NCBI RefSeq assembly: GCF_900186955.1
Contig: NZ_LT906438.1
Span: forward strand, 1,488,001-1,552,000
Reading direction: 5' to 3'
DNA length: 64,000 bases
DNA from: Bacillus pumilus
Lineage (GTDB): Bacteria > Bacillota > Bacilli > Bacillales > Bacillaceae
This document shows, one piece after another, positions 7,898 to 21,425 of this stretch (positions within the stretch are counted from its first letter, which is position 1; every line of letters starts with the position of its first letter). The notes under the pieces are model-generated. The model was not told the DNA's origin, did not search any database, and saw nothing but the letters and a program-made list of their open reading frames with translations. Made by a program: the position numbers and the translations under genes.

Positions 7898-8587
7898 TTG
7901 AATGTACGAGAGAATCTCAGACAAATAAATGAACAAATAAACGAAGCATGTAAAAGAGCCGGCCGGAACCCAGACGATATATCAGTCGTCGCTGTCACAA
8001 AATATGTCTCAATTGAACGAGCACAAGAAGCCAAAGAAGCAGGAATTTTGCATTTTGGTGAAAATCGTGACCAAGGGTTACTTGAAAAGCAAGCGGCTAT
8101 AACCGATGAAAGCATTAGCTGGCACTTCATCGGCAGTTTACAAACACGAAAAGTAAAATCTGTCATTCAGAGCATTGACTACTTACATTCGCTCGACAGG
8201 ATCTCTCTTGCGAATGAAATTGAAAAAAGAGCGGATCACACGGTTCGCTGTTTTGTACAGGTGAACACATCGCTGGAGGAGTCAAAACATGGCTTACAAA
8301 ATGAAGATGTGATCCCATTTGTCAAGCAGCTCGCTGATTTCAAACACATTGAAATTGCTGGACTGATGACGATGGCTCCATTTACAGACGATCACACTGT
8401 GATACGAAACTGCTTTAAAACATTAAAAAACCTTCAAGAAGAAGTAAAACATCTTAACCAAGTAAATGCACCTTGTCAGCATTTATCGATGGGCATGTCA
8501 AATGATTTTGAAATCGCAATTGAAGAAGGTGCGACATTCGTTCGGATTGGCTCTTCACTTGTTGGAAATGAAACAGGAGGTGCGTGA
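7898..8587 (+). CDS. ylmE: YggS-type PLP homeostasis protein YlmE
   Basis: 229 aa PLP-binding protein of the YggS/PROSC family, involved in pyridoxal phosphate homeostasis. VAVTKYVS (about residues 28-35) supplies the PLP lysine, followed by [23 protein letters not shown], and the C-terminal [24 protein letters not shown]. Start is TTG 7898 with AAGGAGG about 11 bases upstream. It lies directly upstream of sepF. Confidence 0.93.
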   Translation: MNVRENLRQINEQINEACKRAGRNPDDISVVAVTKYVSIERAQEAKEAGILHFGENRDQGLLEKQAAITDESISWHFIGSLQTRKVKSVIQSIDYLHSLDRISLANEIEKRADHTVRCFVQVNTSLEESKHGLQNEDVIPFVKQLADFKHIEIAGLMTMAPFTDDHTVIRNCFKTLKNLQEEVKHLNQVNAPCQHLSMGMSNDFEIAIEEGATFVRIGSSLVGNETGGA

Positions 8588-8588
8588 C

Positions 8589-9047
8589 ATGAGCATAAAA
8601 AATAAGTTTAAAAGCTTTTTCACTCTCGACGATGAAGAGTATGAGTACGAATATATTGATGAAGAAAGAGAACCAGTCCAAGAAGAAAAAGGAACAAAGG
8701 ACAAAGCGGCATTTCAAGAGCGTCCGCAGACAGGAAAACAAAATGTCGTCAGCTTGCAAAGCGTGCAGAAATCCTCTAAAGTGGTGTTAAGTGAGCCGCG
8801 TGTTTATGCAGAAGCGCAGGAGATTGCAGACCATATTAAAAACAGACGTGCAGTCGTCGTCAATTTGCAGCGCATTCAGCACGATCAAGCAAAGCGAATC
8901 ATCGACTTCTTAAGCGGCACTGTATATGCAATCGGTGGAGATATCCAGCGTATTGGCTCGAATATATTCCTCTGTACACCTGATAATGTAGATGTATCTG
9001 GCACAATATCAGAACTTTTGACAGAGGAAGAACCTCAGAGGTGGTAA
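8589..9047 (+). CDS. sepF: Cell division protein SepF
   Basis: 152 aa from ATG 8589, preceded by AGGAGGT; longer in-frame versions run back into ylmE. SepF forms rings that bundle FtsZ and tethers them to the membrane through an amphipathic N-terminal helix ([13 protein letters not shown]). An acidic tyrosine-rich linker ([12 protein letters not shown]) leads to the SepF domain (about 60-150; [38 protein letters not shown]). Neighbouring ylmG, ylmH and divIVA fit the division cluster. Confidence 0.95.
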   Translation: MSIKNKFKSFFTLDDEEYEYEYIDEEREPVQEEKGTKDKAAFQERPQTGKQNVVSLQSVQKSSKVVLSEPRVYAEAQEIADHIKNRRAVVVNLQRIQHDQAKRIIDFLSGTVYAIGGDIQRIGSNIFLCTPDNVDVSGTISELLTEEEPQRW

Positions 9048-9053
9048 ATCATA

Positions 9054-9335
9054 GTGATTCTAAATTTCATTTTTAGTATTTTAGGAACGGTATTAACGAT
9101 TTACTCATTCGCGATTATTATTTACATCTTTATGTCATGGGTGCCATCTGCAAGAGAAACAGCAATTGGCCGTTTTTTGACAAATATTTGCGAACCGTAT
9201 TTAGAACCATTTCGTAAAATTATTCCGCCAATCGGCATGATCGACATCTCGCCGATTGTGGCATTGCTTGTGATTCGCTTTGCTTCAGAATATGGATTGA
9301 GAGGTCTTTATCAAATGATTGCAGGAATCATGTAA
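9054..9335 (+). CDS. ylmG: YggT-family membrane protein YlmG
   Basis: 93 aa with two hydrophobic segments (about residues 3-28 and 66-90) and the YggT-family middle [24 protein letters not shown] start at 9054; CAGAGGTGG upstream is the ribosome site. YggT proteins occur with division or photosystem genes in many bacteria; the biochemical role is unclear. Confidence 0.9.
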   Translation: MILNFIFSILGTVLTIYSFAIIIYIFMSWVPSARETAIGRFLTNICEPYLEPFRKIIPPIGMIDISPIVALLVIRFASEYGLRGLYQMIAGIM

Positions 9336-9388
9336 ACAGGCTGCCGGGCTTGGCACTGCCAGGCTCTTTTACATAAGAGAGGAACAAA

Positions 9389-10165
9389 ATGAGCGATATC
9401 TATCAGCATTTTAGAAAAGACGAACAGCCATTTGTCGACCAAGTGTTAGGCTGGAAAAAAATCGCACTCGACCAGTATCGTTTGAAATTGACAGACTTTC
9501 TTGATCCGCGTGAGCAGTTTATTACCCAGTCCGTCATCCAGCATGCTGATGAGCTTGGGATCATGTTTTTTGGCGGGTATGAAGGAGCGGAGCGTAAAAG
9601 AGCTCTTATTTATCCTGAATATTTACAACCGGCTACTCAGGATGCTGAGCTGTCTTATTTTCAGGTGAACTATGCGAAAAAGTTTATTTCGTTAGAACAC
9701 CCGAAGCTCCTTGGTTCACTGATTGGGACAGGCTTGAAGCGTCAAAAATTTGGAGATTTGTTATTTTCAGAGGAAGATGTGCAGTTTATTTGTACGAGTG
9801 ATGTCGCCGATTTTGTTCGGGCGCAGCTGACGCATGTCGGTAGAGCCTCCGTTTCATTAGAGGAAATCACGCAGGCAGATTTAAAGCCGGTTAAGAGCAA
9901 GACTGACATCAAAGAAGATACGATTTCTTCACTGCGGCTTGATGCGGTATGTGCTGCAATCAGCCGTCAGTCTCGGCAAAAAGCACAGCTTTTGGTCAAA
10001 AATGGGCTTGTCAAAGTTAACTGGAAAGTCACTGAGGACCCTTCCTTTACAATCGGCGAAGGCGATCAGCTCTCTGTTAGGGGATTTGGCCGCTTTAGCC
10101 TCAAAACGATTGATGGGAAGACCAAAAAAGATAAATTTAAAGTAACATTTGAGCTTCTGACATAA
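9389..10165 (+). CDS. ylmH: RNA-binding S4-domain protein YlmH
   Basis: 258 aa. The C-terminal S4 RNA-binding domain (about 180-245) contains SSLRLDAVCAAISRQSRQKAQLLVKNG, split here as two short stretches, and GLVKVNWKV. The N-terminal part is YlmH-specific. Family members associate with ribosomes and have been implicated in handling stalled or peptidyl-tRNA-obstructed 50S subunits. ATG 9389 has AGAGAGGAAC upstream. The next gene, divIVA, starts 26 bases after its stop. Confidence 0.9.
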   Translation: MSDIYQHFRKDEQPFVDQVLGWKKIALDQYRLKLTDFLDPREQFITQSVIQHADELGIMFFGGYEGAERKRALIYPEYLQPATQDAELSYFQVNYAKKFISLEHPKLLGSLIGTGLKRQKFGDLLFSEEDVQFICTSDVADFVRAQLTHVGRASVSLEEITQADLKPVKSKTDIKEDTISSLRLDAVCAAISRQSRQKAQLLVKNGLVKVNWKVTEDPSFTIGEGDQLSVRGFGRFSLKTIDGKTKKDKFKVTFELLT

Positions 10166-10191
10166 CGAACTTGAATCTGGAGGTGGCGAGG

Positions 10192-10686
10192 TTGCCATTA
10201 ACACCTAATGATATTCATAATAAAACGTTCACAAAAAGCTTTCGCGGCTATGACGAAGATGAAGTAAACGAGTTTTTAAGCCAAGTACGTAAAGATTACG
10301 AAATCGTGCTTCGCAAAAAGAATGAACTCGAAGAAAAAGTAAACGAGCTTGACGAAAGATTAGGTCATTTTGCAACAATTGAAGAGACATTAAACAAATC
10401 AATTCTTGTGGCGCAGGAAGCAGCAGAAGACGTCAAACGTCATTCTGATAAAGAAGCGAAATTGATCATTCGTGAAGCGGAGAAAAATGCCGATCGTATT
10501 ATTAACGAAGCGCTATCTAAATCAAGAAAGATTGCGATGGAAATCGAAGAGCTGAAGAAGCAGTCGAAGGTCTTTAGAACTCGCTTCCAAATGCTCATCG
10601 AAGCTCAGCTTGATCTTCTAAAAAATGACGATTGGGATCATTTACTGGAATATGAAGTTGACGCTGTCTTTGACGAAAAAGAATAA
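10192..10686 (+). CDS. divIVA: Cell division / polarity protein DivIVA
   Basis: 164 aa from TTG 10192, which gives the conserved N-terminus MPLTPNDIHNKTF; the ribosome site is GGAGGTGGCGAG. DivIVA senses negative membrane curvature at septa and poles, recruits MinJ/MinCD and helps anchor the chromosome in sporulation. Phe17 and Arg18 (KSFRGY), the membrane-inserting pair, are present. Long coiled coils run from about residue 30 to 130. An upstream TTG at 10171 would add seven non-conserved residues. Confidence 0.97.
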   Translation: MPLTPNDIHNKTFTKSFRGYDEDEVNEFLSQVRKDYEIVLRKKNELEEKVNELDERLGHFATIEETLNKSILVAQEAAEDVKRHSDKEAKLIIREAEKNADRIINEALSKSRKIAMEIEELKKQSKVFRTRFQMLIEAQLDLLKNDDWDHLLEYEVDAVFDEKE

Positions 10687-10696
10687 GCGCATCATC

Positions 10697-10726
10697 TTGA
10701 CATGACGTGTACAAGTTGCATATAAT
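10697..10726 (+). promoter_or_regulatory. Promoter of ileS
   Basis: TTGACA (10697-10702), 18-base spacer, TATAAT (10721-10726): both consensus hexamers, 10 bases after the divIVA stop. It drives the T-box leader. Confidence 0.88.
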
Positions 10727-10732
10727 ACCATC

Positions 10733-11003
10733 ATAAATTAACAAGAGATAAACGTTTGAAAGGGACACTCGCAGTTGTCATATGCGTAATAAAGCGAATC
10801 AGGGATGGTGGAAGCCTGACATTACGAGACGCTGCAATGAGATCACCCCTTTAGTTCCTTTTCTGAAATGACCAGTAAGAAAAGGCGTCTGATCACGTTA
10901 CGATTTTAGAGTGGATAAGCGGCTGTGTCATAGCGCTTGTCTAAAAGGGTGGTACCGCGAGACAAGCCTTCTCGTCCCTTATGGGATGAGAGGGCTTTTT
11001 TTA
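10733..11003 (+). ncRNA. T-box leader (tRNA-Ile sensing)
   Basis: The leader between the ileS promoter and gene has the T-box sequence AAAGGGTGGTACCGCGA (about 10944-10960) just before a terminator, and a candidate specifier codon ATC (10842-10844) for isoleucine in GAGATCACC. Uncharged tRNA-Ile would pair at both sites and stabilise the antiterminator. This explains the 350-base gap before ileS. Confidence 0.93.
10965..11003 (+). terminator. T-box-controlled terminator before ileS
   Basis: AGCCTTCTCGTCCC pairs with GGGATGAGAGGGCT across a TTAT loop, followed by a run of seven T. It is the default structure when tRNA-Ile is charged. Confidence 0.9.
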
Positions 11004-11041
11004 TTGTTTTTTAATCAGAATTTGCATATGGAGGAATGGGT

Positions 11042-13807
11042 ATGAACTACAAAGACACCTTATTAATGCCGAAAACAGAATTCCCAATGAGAGGGAACTT
11101 GCCGAACAAAGAGCCTGAAATCCAAGAGGAGTGGGCAGAAAAAGACATCTATCAAATGGTTTTAGAGCGTACAAAAGGACGCCCGACCTTTATTTTGCAT
11201 GATGGACCTCCATATGCGAATGGTGACATTCATATGGGGCACGCACTCAATAAAATCCTAAAAGATTTTATTGTCCGTTTTAAATCAATGAATGGATTCC
11301 ATGCACCGTACGTACCGGGCTGGGATACACACGGCTTACCAATTGAAACAGCGCTCACTAAAAATAAAAAAGTCAAACGTAAAGAAATGTCGACAGCTGA
11401 ATTCCGCAAACTATGCGAGGAGTATGCTTGGAAGCAAATCGAAGGTCAGCGCAATCAATTTAAGCGATTAGGCGTCAGAGCGGACTGGGACAATCCATAT
11501 GTCACGTTAAAGCCTGAGTATGAAGCGCAACAAATTCTTGTCTTCGGTGAAATGGCGAAGAGAGGCTATATTTACAAAGGACTAAAACCTGTTAACTGGT
11601 CTCCTTCAAGTGAGTCAGCTCTTGCTGAAGCGGAAATTGAATATAAAGACAAACGTTCACCATCCATTTACGTTTCATTTAAAGTGAAAGATGGAAAAGG
11701 CGTACTTGAAAATGGCGAACAATTCATCATCTGGACAACAACACCTTGGACACTTCCTGCAAACCTTGGCATTTGTGTTCATCCAAACCTAGAGTACAGC
11801 GTTCTTCAAGTAGGTGCTGAGCGATATGTTGTCGCATCTGAGCTTGTTGAACAAGTGGCAAAAACGCTTGGCTTTGAAGAGTATGAAGTCGTGAAAACAT
11901 TAAAAGGAAAAGAATTAGATAACGTCGTTGCAGAGCATCCGATCTATGGTAGAGATTCACTTGTGATGCTTGGTGACCACGTGACAACGGATGCAGGTAC
12001 AGGCTGTGTTCATACAGCACCAGGTCACGGGGAAGATGACTTTATTGTCAGCATGAAGTACGGTCTTGACGTACTATGTCCAGTAGACGAAAAAGGTGTC
12101 ATGACAGAAGAAGCGCCTGGTTTTGAAGGACTATTCTACGAAGATGCCAATAAAGCCATCACAGAACAGCTTGAAGCAAAAGGCGCGCTGAAAAAGCTCG
12201 ACTTTATCACGCACTCTTACCCGCATGACTGGAGAACGAAAAAACCAACGATTTATCGTGCAACCGCTCAGTGGTTTGCATCGATTAAAGACTTTAGAGA
12301 AGCGCTACTAGACAATATTAAAGAAACGAAATGGGTGCCAGCATGGGGCGAGACACGCCTATTCAATATGGTGCGTGACAGAGGTGACTGGTGCATTTCA
12401 AGACAGCGTGTTTGGGGCGTTCCAATTCCGGTCTTTTATGCCGAAAATGGTGAGCCAATCATCACAGATGAAACAATACAGCACGTCTCTCAATTATTTA
12501 GAGAACATGGCTCGAATATTTGGTTTGAAAAAGAAGCGAAAGAGCTCTTGCCAGAAGGCTTTACACATCCAGGCAGCCCGAACGGAGAATTCACAAAAGA
12601 GCAGGACATCATGGATGTATGGTTTGATTCTGGTTCTTCTCACCAAGCTGTTTTAGAAGAAAGAGATGACCTTGTTCGTCCGGCAGACCTTTACCTTGAA
12701 GGCTCTGACCAATATCGCGGCTGGTTTAACTCTTCCTTATCAACAGCAGTTGCTGTCACTGGAAAAGCACCTTATAAAGGTGTTCTCAGCCACGGCTTTA
12801 CGCTTGATAAAGAAGGACGCAAGATGAGTAAATCATTAGGCAATACGATTGACCCAACGAAGGTAGCGAAGCAACTTGGGGCGGAGATTCTGAGACTTTG
12901 GGTATCTTCTGTTAACTATCAAGCCGATCACCCGGTGTCTGATGATATCTTAAAACAAGTAGCGGAGGTCTATCGTAAAATCCGTAACACCTTCCGCTTC
13001 CTGCATGGTAACCTCTTTGACTTTGAGCCAGCAGTCCATGCAGTACCTGTAGAAGAGCTTCGTGAAGTGGATCAATATATCTTAATCAAATTAAACAAAT
13101 TGATTGATAAAGTGAAAAAAGCATATGACGACTACGAATTTGCTGTCGTGTATCATGCGATTCACAATTTCTGTACGATTGAGTTAAGCTCTTTCTATCT
13201 CGATTTTGCAAAGGATGTCGTGTACATTGAGCATGCAGACCATCCGGACCGCCGCAGCATGCAGACGGTCTTCTACGAAACATTAATGGCATTAGTGAAG
13301 CTGACTGCACCAATTCTTCCGCATACAGCAGATGAATTATGGAGCCACTTAAGCTTTGTTGAAGAGCCAAGTGTTCAGTTAACAGATATGCCAGAAGGTG
13401 TGGCTGTTTCTCAAGCGGAAGCGACAGAAGCGAAGTTTGACCGCTTTATGGAAGTGCGTGACGATGTGCTAAAAGCGCTCGAAATTGCGCGTAACGAGAA
13501 AGTCATCGGACGTTCTCTTGAAGCAAGTGTGACCCTTTATGCGACAGAAGAAGTGAAAAACCTTCTTGCATCCATTAAAGAAGATGTGAAGCAGCTCTTT
13601 ATCATCTCTGAATTAACGGTAGAAGATGAGCAAAATGCTGACACATCAGCACCTGAATACACTTCAGGAAGAATTTTGGTTCAAAAAGCAGAAGGAGAAC
13701 TATGCGAACGTTCTCGTATTATTTCAAAAGATGTTGGTGCAAATCCGAAATACCCAACATTGTCACTTAAAAATGCTGAAATCGTGGAAAAATATTACCA
13801 GAATTAA
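11042..13807 (+). CDS. ileS: Isoleucyl-tRNA synthetase
   Basis: 921 aa class I synthetase that charges tRNA-Ile. The HIGH motif appears as HMGH ([16 protein letters not shown], about residue 57 on), KMSKS in [10 protein letters not shown] (about 595), and an editing domain lies between. GGAGG at 11030-11034 is 7 bases from ATG 11042 but only 1 from ATG 11036, so 11042 is chosen; it gives the B. subtilis length. Oddity: the C-terminal zinc-ribbon region reads [14 protein letters not shown] ... [10 protein letters not shown], so three of the four cysteines expected in this family appear to be replaced. Expression is controlled by the T-box leader. Confidence 0.96.
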   Translation: MNYKDTLLMPKTEFPMRGNLPNKEPEIQEEWAEKDIYQMVLERTKGRPTFILHDGPPYANGDIHMGHALNKILKDFIVRFKSMNGFHAPYVPGWDTHGLPIETALTKNKKVKRKEMSTAEFRKLCEEYAWKQIEGQRNQFKRLGVRADWDNPYVTLKPEYEAQQILVFGEMAKRGYIYKGLKPVNWSPSSESALAEAEIEYKDKRSPSIYVSFKVKDGKGVLENGEQFIIWTTTPWTLPANLGICVHPNLEYSVLQVGAERYVVASELVEQVAKTLGFEEYEVVKTLKGKELDNVVAEHPIYGRDSLVMLGDHVTTDAGTGCVHTAPGHGEDDFIVSMKYGLDVLCPVDEKGVMTEEAPGFEGLFYEDANKAITEQLEAKGALKKLDFITHSYPHDWRTKKPTIYRATAQWFASIKDFREALLDNIKETKWVPAWGETRLFNMVRDRGDWCISRQRVWGVPIPVFYAENGEPIITDETIQHVSQLFREHGSNIWFEKEAKELLPEGFTHPGSPNGEFTKEQDIMDVWFDSGSSHQAVLEERDDLVRPADLYLEGSDQYRGWFNSSLSTAVAVTGKAPYKGVLSHGFTLDKEGRKMSKSLGNTIDPTKVAKQLGAEILRLWVSSVNYQADHPVSDDILKQVAEVYRKIRNTFRFLHGNLFDFEPAVHAVPVEELREVDQYILIKLNKLIDKVKKAYDDYEFAVVYHAIHNFCTIELSSFYLDFAKDVVYIEHADHPDRRSMQTVFYETLMALVKLTAPILPHTADELWSHLSFVEEPSVQLTDMPEGVAVSQAEATEAKFDRFMEVRDDVLKALEIARNEKVIGRSLEASVTLYATEEVKNLLASIKEDVKQLFIISELTVEDEQNADTSAPEYTSGRILVQKAEGELCERSRIISKDVGANPKYPTLSLKNAEIVEKYYQN

Positions 13808-13829
13808 CAGTGTGATATGACCAACTGGC

Positions 13830-13860
13830 GCCCCGCCATATGCGGGGTGTTTTCTTTTTT
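13830..13860 (+). terminator. Terminator of ileS
   Basis: CCCCGC / GCGGGG around CATAT, followed by TGTTTTCTTTTTT. Confidence 0.85.
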
Positions 13861-13967
13861 GCGGAAATGACAGCGTTTAGAACGAAAGGAAAAATCTTAT
13901 GGCTTTAAAGTGATCAGGCGGGGTAACAATATGATTATCACGACAGGGCAGGAGTTGAAATAGCGAC

Positions 13968-14342
13968 ATGAATGGCGATCTAGAGACGATTTACACGGAA
14001 CTCCTTCAAATGAAAGAAGAGCTGCAAGCTAAACTGTTTGAATACGCATCATTTCGTTCACCCGCTGAGCATGTCTCAATGAGCGAGGTCCAAACGGCCA
14101 CGCTTCTTTATCACATCAAAGAAGAGCTGCAAGATGTGTCTCTCGCTATTGCAAAAATTGAGCAAGGAACCTATGGTATATGTGAGGCGACAGGTGATGT
14201 CATTCCGCTTGAACAAATGAGTATTCTTCCTACCGCCCGCACGGCTGACGACTTTTTATATCATAAGCAATACGAGAAAAAAGCATTCACTCCTTATCCT
14301 CATGAATCAGATGATTCTCATTTTGAAGCCTTCCATATGTAG
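13968..14342 (+). CDS. ylyA: YlyA, DksA/TraR-like RNA polymerase-associated protein
   Basis: 124 aa. An N-terminal helical region is followed by a DksA/TraR-type C-terminal segment (GTYGICEATGDVIPLEQM then LPTARTADDF), in which only one of the four zinc-finger cysteines remains, so no classical zinc site is expected. B. subtilis YlyA binds RNA polymerase and modulates sigma-G-dependent spore germination genes; the same role is inferred here. The ribosome site is weak (CAGGAG, about 13 bases away), so the start is less certain than the frame. Confidence 0.82.
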   Translation: MNGDLETIYTELLQMKEELQAKLFEYASFRSPAEHVSMSEVQTATLLYHIKEELQDVSLAIAKIEQGTYGICEATGDVIPLEQMSILPTARTADDFLYHKQYEKKAFTPYPHESDDSHFEAFHM

Positions 14343-14436
14343 GGAGGTTTTTGTCTGTCAACTAAAGTTTCTTTACTCCTTCCTGTTTTCTTGATAAAAT
14401 GCATAAAGATCAAAGTATGAAGATGGAGGAACGTGT

Positions 14437-14904
14437 GTGTTCTATTACATAATCGCATTCGTGATGATTTGTTTAGATCAATTAACAAAATGGCTCATTG
14501 TCAAAAATATGATGCCCGGAGATTCTTATCCAGTGATTGATGGTTTCTTTTATATCACGTCTCACCGAAATTCAGGCGCCGCATGGGGAATTCTCCAAGG
14601 ACAAATGTGGTTTTTCTATGTGATCACACTCGTTGTTATTGCAGGAATTGTTTATTATTTGCAAAAGCATGGACAAAAGGACAAGCTGCTTGGAGTTGCG
14701 CTGGCCTTAATGCTTGGCGGAGCGATTGGGAATTTTATCGACCGCGTTTTCCGTCAGGAAGTGGTAGATTTTGCTCATTTCGTCTTTGGGAATTATCACT
14801 ACCCAATCTTTAATATTGCAGATTCTTCTCTATGTGTAGGAGTTATTCTGCTCTTTATTCAAATGCTTTTAGATGGAAAGAAAACGAAGGAGTCAACTAC
14901 ATGA
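14437..14904 (+). CDS. lspA: Lipoprotein signal peptidase (signal peptidase II)
   Basis: 155 aa membrane aspartyl protease that removes signal peptides from diacylated prolipoproteins. Four hydrophobic segments are visible. The catalytic aspartates are Asp102 (GNFIDRV) and Asp129 (FNIADSS). GTG 14437 has GGAGG 7 bases upstream. The stop overlaps the ylyB start (ATGA), so the two are translationally coupled. Confidence 0.96.
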   Translation: MFYYIIAFVMICLDQLTKWLIVKNMMPGDSYPVIDGFFYITSHRNSGAAWGILQGQMWFFYVITLVVIAGIVYYLQKHGQKDKLLGVALALMLGGAIGNFIDRVFRQEVVDFAHFVFGNYHYPIFNIADSSLCVGVILLFIQMLLDGKKTKESTT

Positions 14905-15815
14905 ATCAAGTAAATATTGCCGTTTCAGAAGAACAAACGAGTGAACGGCTTGATAAATTTCTAAGCACGACAGAACCAGAATGGTCAAGAACCCAGGTCC
15001 AGCAGTGGGTAAAGGATGGGCTGATCGAAGTAAACGGGAAACAAGTGAAAGCCAATTACAAAGTACAAGCTGGAGATCAGATTAAAGTCGAGATTCCAGA
15101 ACCAGAAGTACTAGATGTAGAAGCAGAACCAATGGATCTTGATATTTATTATGAGGATGCAGATGTGCTAGTGGTGAATAAACCACGAGGAATGGTCGTT
15201 CATCCAGCACCAGGTCACGTGTCAGGAACACTTGTAAATGGCCTGATGGCACATTGCACGGACTTATCAGGGATTAATGGTGTGATGCGTCCTGGAATTG
15301 TCCATCGTATTGATAAAGACACATCTGGGCTGTTAATGGTCGCAAAAAACGATATGGCGCATGAATCACTCGTCAATCAGCTTGTGGCTAAAACTGTCAC
15401 AAGAAAATATACGGCCGTTGTCCATGGTATTATCCAGCATGATACAGGCACAATTGATGCCCCAATTGGCAGAGACAAAAAAGACCGCCAAAGCATGACG
15501 GTCACAAAAGAAAGTGCAAAACAAGCCGTCACTCACTTTGATGTGATTGAACGCTTTCAGGATTTCACGGTGGTGGAGTGCCGACTTGAGACAGGAAGAA
15601 CACACCAGATTCGTGTTCATATGAAATATATCGGATATCCGCTTGCAGGAGATCCGAAATATGGACCGAGAAAGACAGTCGATTTCAATGGTCAGCTGCT
15701 GCATGCAGGTGTTTTAGGATTTGATCATCCTAGAACAGGAGAATATATCGAGTTCACAGCACCGATTCCTGCTGATATGCAAGCTTTTATCGATTCATTA
15801 AGAAATAACGATTGA
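14901..15815 (+). CDS. ylyB: RluD-family rRNA pseudouridine synthase
   Basis: 304 aa. An S4 domain (about residues 14-65, [20 protein letters not shown]) precedes the RluA/RluD catalytic domain with [11 protein letters not shown]; Asp138 is the catalytic residue. It probably isomerises uridines in 23S rRNA. ATG 14901 with GAAGGAG is preferred to in-frame codons inside lspA. The pyrR promoter -35 overlaps its stop codon. Confidence 0.93.
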   Translation: MNQVNIAVSEEQTSERLDKFLSTTEPEWSRTQVQQWVKDGLIEVNGKQVKANYKVQAGDQIKVEIPEPEVLDVEAEPMDLDIYYEDADVLVVNKPRGMVVHPAPGHVSGTLVNGLMAHCTDLSGINGVMRPGIVHRIDKDTSGLLMVAKNDMAHESLVNQLVAKTVTRKYTAVVHGIIQHDTGTIDAPIGRDKKDRQSMTVTKESAKQAVTHFDVIERFQDFTVVECRLETGRTHQIRVHMKYIGYPLAGDPKYGPRKTVDFNGQLLHAGVLGFDHPRTGEYIEFTAPIPADMQAFIDSLRNND

Positions 15816-15840
15816 CAGGCCGTTCTTTTTTTGAAATAAT
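15812..15840 (+). promoter_or_regulatory. Promoter of the pyr operon
   Basis: TTGACA (15812-15817), 17-base spacer, AATAAT (15835-15840). It lies at the end of ylyB and drives the first attenuator and pyrR. Confidence 0.8.
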
Positions 15841-15869
15841 AAACGAAGAAATGAAGATTCTTTAAAACA

Positions 15870-15962
15870 GTCCAGAGAGGCTGAGAAGGATAACGGATCA
15901 ATTTGTGCACGTGTATGCACAAATGAACGCCCCTCTCTGCCCTTTGCAGAAGGGGCTTTTTA
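15870..15962 (+). promoter_or_regulatory. PyrR attenuator 1 (pyrR leader)
   Basis: The PyrR-binding element TCCAGAGAGGCTGAGAAGG followed by TAACGG (15871-15896) is followed by a terminator stem GCCCCTCTCTGC / GCAGAAGGGGC and T run (15929-15962). CAGAGAGG can pair with CCTCTCTG of the terminator, giving the antiterminator. UMP-bound PyrR would stabilise the binding hairpin and favour termination. Confidence 0.92.
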
Positions 15963-15982
15963 TTTGTCAAAAAGAGGTGTAA

Positions 15983-16528
<546 letters not shown>

Positions 16529-16541
16529 CCTTTTTAAATGC

Positions 16542-16650
16542 ATTCCAGAGAGTTTGCAAAGAGGGCAATAACAGAGATACCGAGCACGGCAAACATGACG
16601 TGTACGGTTTTTCTAGGCCTCTTTGCGCATACTCGCAAAGAGGCTTTTTT
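16542..16650 (+). promoter_or_regulatory. PyrR attenuator 2 (pyrR-pyrP)
   Basis: TTCCAGAGAGTTTGCAAAGAG (about 16542 on) is the PyrR-binding element; the terminator is GCCTCTTTGCG / CGCAAAGAGGC with a T run (16616-16650). The early TTTGCAAAGAG can pair with the terminator strand as antiterminator. Confidence 0.9.
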
Positions 16651-16681
16651 AATGAAAAAGGACACATCTAGGAGGAAAATC

Positions 16682-18002
16682 ATGAGTCAGCAAAAAGCCA
16701 ATTTAGGCATTCGAGATATCCCAAAACCGTTCACATGGCTGTCACTTAGCCTTCAGCATTTGTTTGCCATGTTTGGTGCAACCATTCTAGTACCAAAAAT
16801 CATCGATATGAGTCCAGCGGTCGCGCTCATCTCAAGTGGTGTTGGAACCATAGTTTACTTAATCATCACAAGAGGCCAAATTCCAGCGTATCTTGGATCG
16901 TCCTTTGCCTTTATCGCCCCCATACTGAATGTCAAAGCAACAGGCGGCCCTGGAGCCGCCATGGTGGGTGCCTTCATGGCGGGTGTCGCTTATGCACTCA
17001 TTGCACTATTTATTAAATGGCTCGGCACAGGCTGGCTGATGAAACTTCTACCGCCGGTCGTCGTAGGGCCGGTCATTATGGTCATCGGACTCGGACTCGC
17101 TGGAACAGCTGTCAACATGGCGATGTATGCTGATCCGAATGCAACCGAGCTTGTTTACAGCCTGAAGCACCTAATGGTCGCCGGCTTCACACTGGCTGTC
17201 ACGATTATCAGCATGATTTTCCTAAGAGGATTCCTTAGCTTGATCCCAGTATTAATCGGCATTATCAGCGGCTATCTCTTTGCCTTATCACAAGGCATTG
17301 TGAACTTCCAGCCGGTCATTGATGCAAAATGGTTTGCTGTACCAGACTTCGTTGTACCATTTGTGGACTACACACCAGCTGTGACTTTAAGCATTCTCAC
17401 CGTAATGGTGCCGGTTGCCTTTGTGACAATGTCTGAGCACATCGGCCACCAAGTGGTGTTAAGTAAAGTTGTAGGGCAAGATTTCATTAAAAAACCTGGT
17501 CTTCACCGCTCCATTTTAGGAGACAGTGCGGCGACAATTTTCGCTTCACTCATTGGCGGACCGCCGACAACAACGTATGGAGAGAATATCGGCGTCCTTG
17601 CCATCACAAGAGTGTTCAGTATCTTCGTCATCGGCGGAGCAGCAGTATTTGCAATCTGCTTCGGCTTTGTCGGAAAAATTTCAGCATTAATCAGTACAGT
17701 GCCGTCCGCGGTCATGGGAGGCGTTTCATTCCTGCTCTTTGGAATCATTGCCTCAAGCGGTCTGAGAATCCTGATTGATCATAAAGTGAATTTTGAAGAA
17801 AAGCGTAATCTCATTATCGCATCAGTCATCTTAGTCATCGGAATTGGCGGGGCATTCATTGAGGTGAAACAAATCAACCTCACACTATCTGGAATGGCAC
17901 TTGCTGCCATCACGGGTGTCCTGTTAAACCTGATCCTGCCGCAGCAAAAAGCGGGTGATGACGAGTCAAATGAATCGAATACAGAAAACCTTTTAAAAGA
18001 AG

Positions 18003-18010
<8 letters not shown>
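16682..18010 (+). CDS. pyrP: Uracil permease
   Basis: 442 aa membrane transporter of the nucleobase:cation symporter-2 (UraA) family with about 12-14 hydrophobic segments; starts near PFTWLSLSLQHLFAMFGATI and contains the substrate-site pattern SEHIGHQ and GGPPTTTYGENIG. Imports uracil by proton symport. ATG 16682 with TAGGAGG 6-7 bases upstream is chosen; earlier in-frame ATGs (16538, 16652) fall in the attenuator. Confidence 0.95.
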
Positions 18011-20330
<2,320 letters not shown>

Positions 20331-20334
<4 letters not shown>

Positions 20335-21425
20335 AGAGACGCTTAGTGCTAGAAAACGGAACAGTATTCGAAGGAACAGGCTTTGGCAGCTTAGAATCGT
20401 CAGTCGGAGAAGTCGTCTTTAATACAGGGATGACAGGTTATCAAGAAATTTTGTCTGATCCATCATACTGCGGACAAATTGTCACACTCACTTACCCGCT
20501 TATCGGCAACTATGGGATTAACCGTGATGATTTTGAATCGATCACACCATTTGTCAAAGGGCTGATTGTGAAGGAGCTTTGTGAAAAGCCCTCAAACTGG
20601 CGCTCTTCATACTCGCTTGATGAGTATTTGAAAATGAAAAACATTCCAGGGCTTAGCGGAATCGATACACGAAAGCTGACGAGAATGATTCGAAGTGCAG
20701 GCACATTAAGAGGGGCATTTGCAGGACCGGATGAAGAAGTAGAAGACGTGGTCCGCCGCCTTCAAACAATGCAGCAGCCAACAGATCAAGTGAGTCAAGT
20801 TTCTGTGAAAAATGCGTATCCAAGCCCAGGGAGAGGAAAAAGAATTGTCCTTGTCGATTTCGGCATGAAGCACGGCATTTTGCGCGAGCTCAATAAACGG
20901 GACTGTGATGTCATTGTGGTGCCGTATAATATCACGGCAGATGAAGTACTGCAGTTAAAGCCTGATGGAATCATGCTTTCAAACGGCCCTGGGGATCCTG
21001 TGGATGTACCAGAAGCAGTCGAGATGATTCAGCAATTGATTGGAAAAGTTCCACTCTTTGGCATTTGCCTTGGACATCAATTATTCGCGCTTGCATGCGG
21101 CGCAAGTACTGAAAAAATGAAATTCGGTCACAGAGGATCGAATCACCCAGTGAAAGAACTAGCAACCGGCAAGGTCACACTGACATCTCAAAACCACGGC
21201 TACACAGTTAGTGCCATTAACGAGGACGTGCTCGAAGTCACACACATCGCACTAAACGACAATACAATTGAAGGCTTAAAACATAAAGAAGCACCAGCAT
21301 TCACTGTCCAGTACCACCCAGAAGCATCACCAGGTCCAGAAGATGCGAACTACTTATTCGACCAGTTCATGGACATGATTCATACAACTGAGAAAGAAGG
21401 GGAAGAAGTATGCCAAAACGCGTAG
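20331..21425 (+). CDS. pyrAA: Carbamoyl phosphate synthase, small (glutaminase) subunit
   Basis: 364 aa. Supplies ammonia from glutamine to the large subunit. The N-terminal CPSase small domain starts [17 protein letters not shown]; the C-terminal class I glutaminase has the nucleophile in [12 protein letters not shown] and the catalytic His-Glu in [11 protein letters not shown]. This is the pyrimidine-specific synthase. It overlaps pyrAB by 16 bases. Confidence 0.97.

Noticed and set aside
9336..9388. GC-rich inverted sequence between ylmG and ylmH as a terminator
   Set aside because: The only perfect arms (TGGCA / TGCCA) leave a one-base loop, and no T run follows closely, so folding as a terminator is doubtful.
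16538..16681. Longer pyrP reading frame with extra N-terminal residues
   Set aside because: The extension covers the PyrR attenuator and terminator; the strong ribosome site is before ATG 16682.
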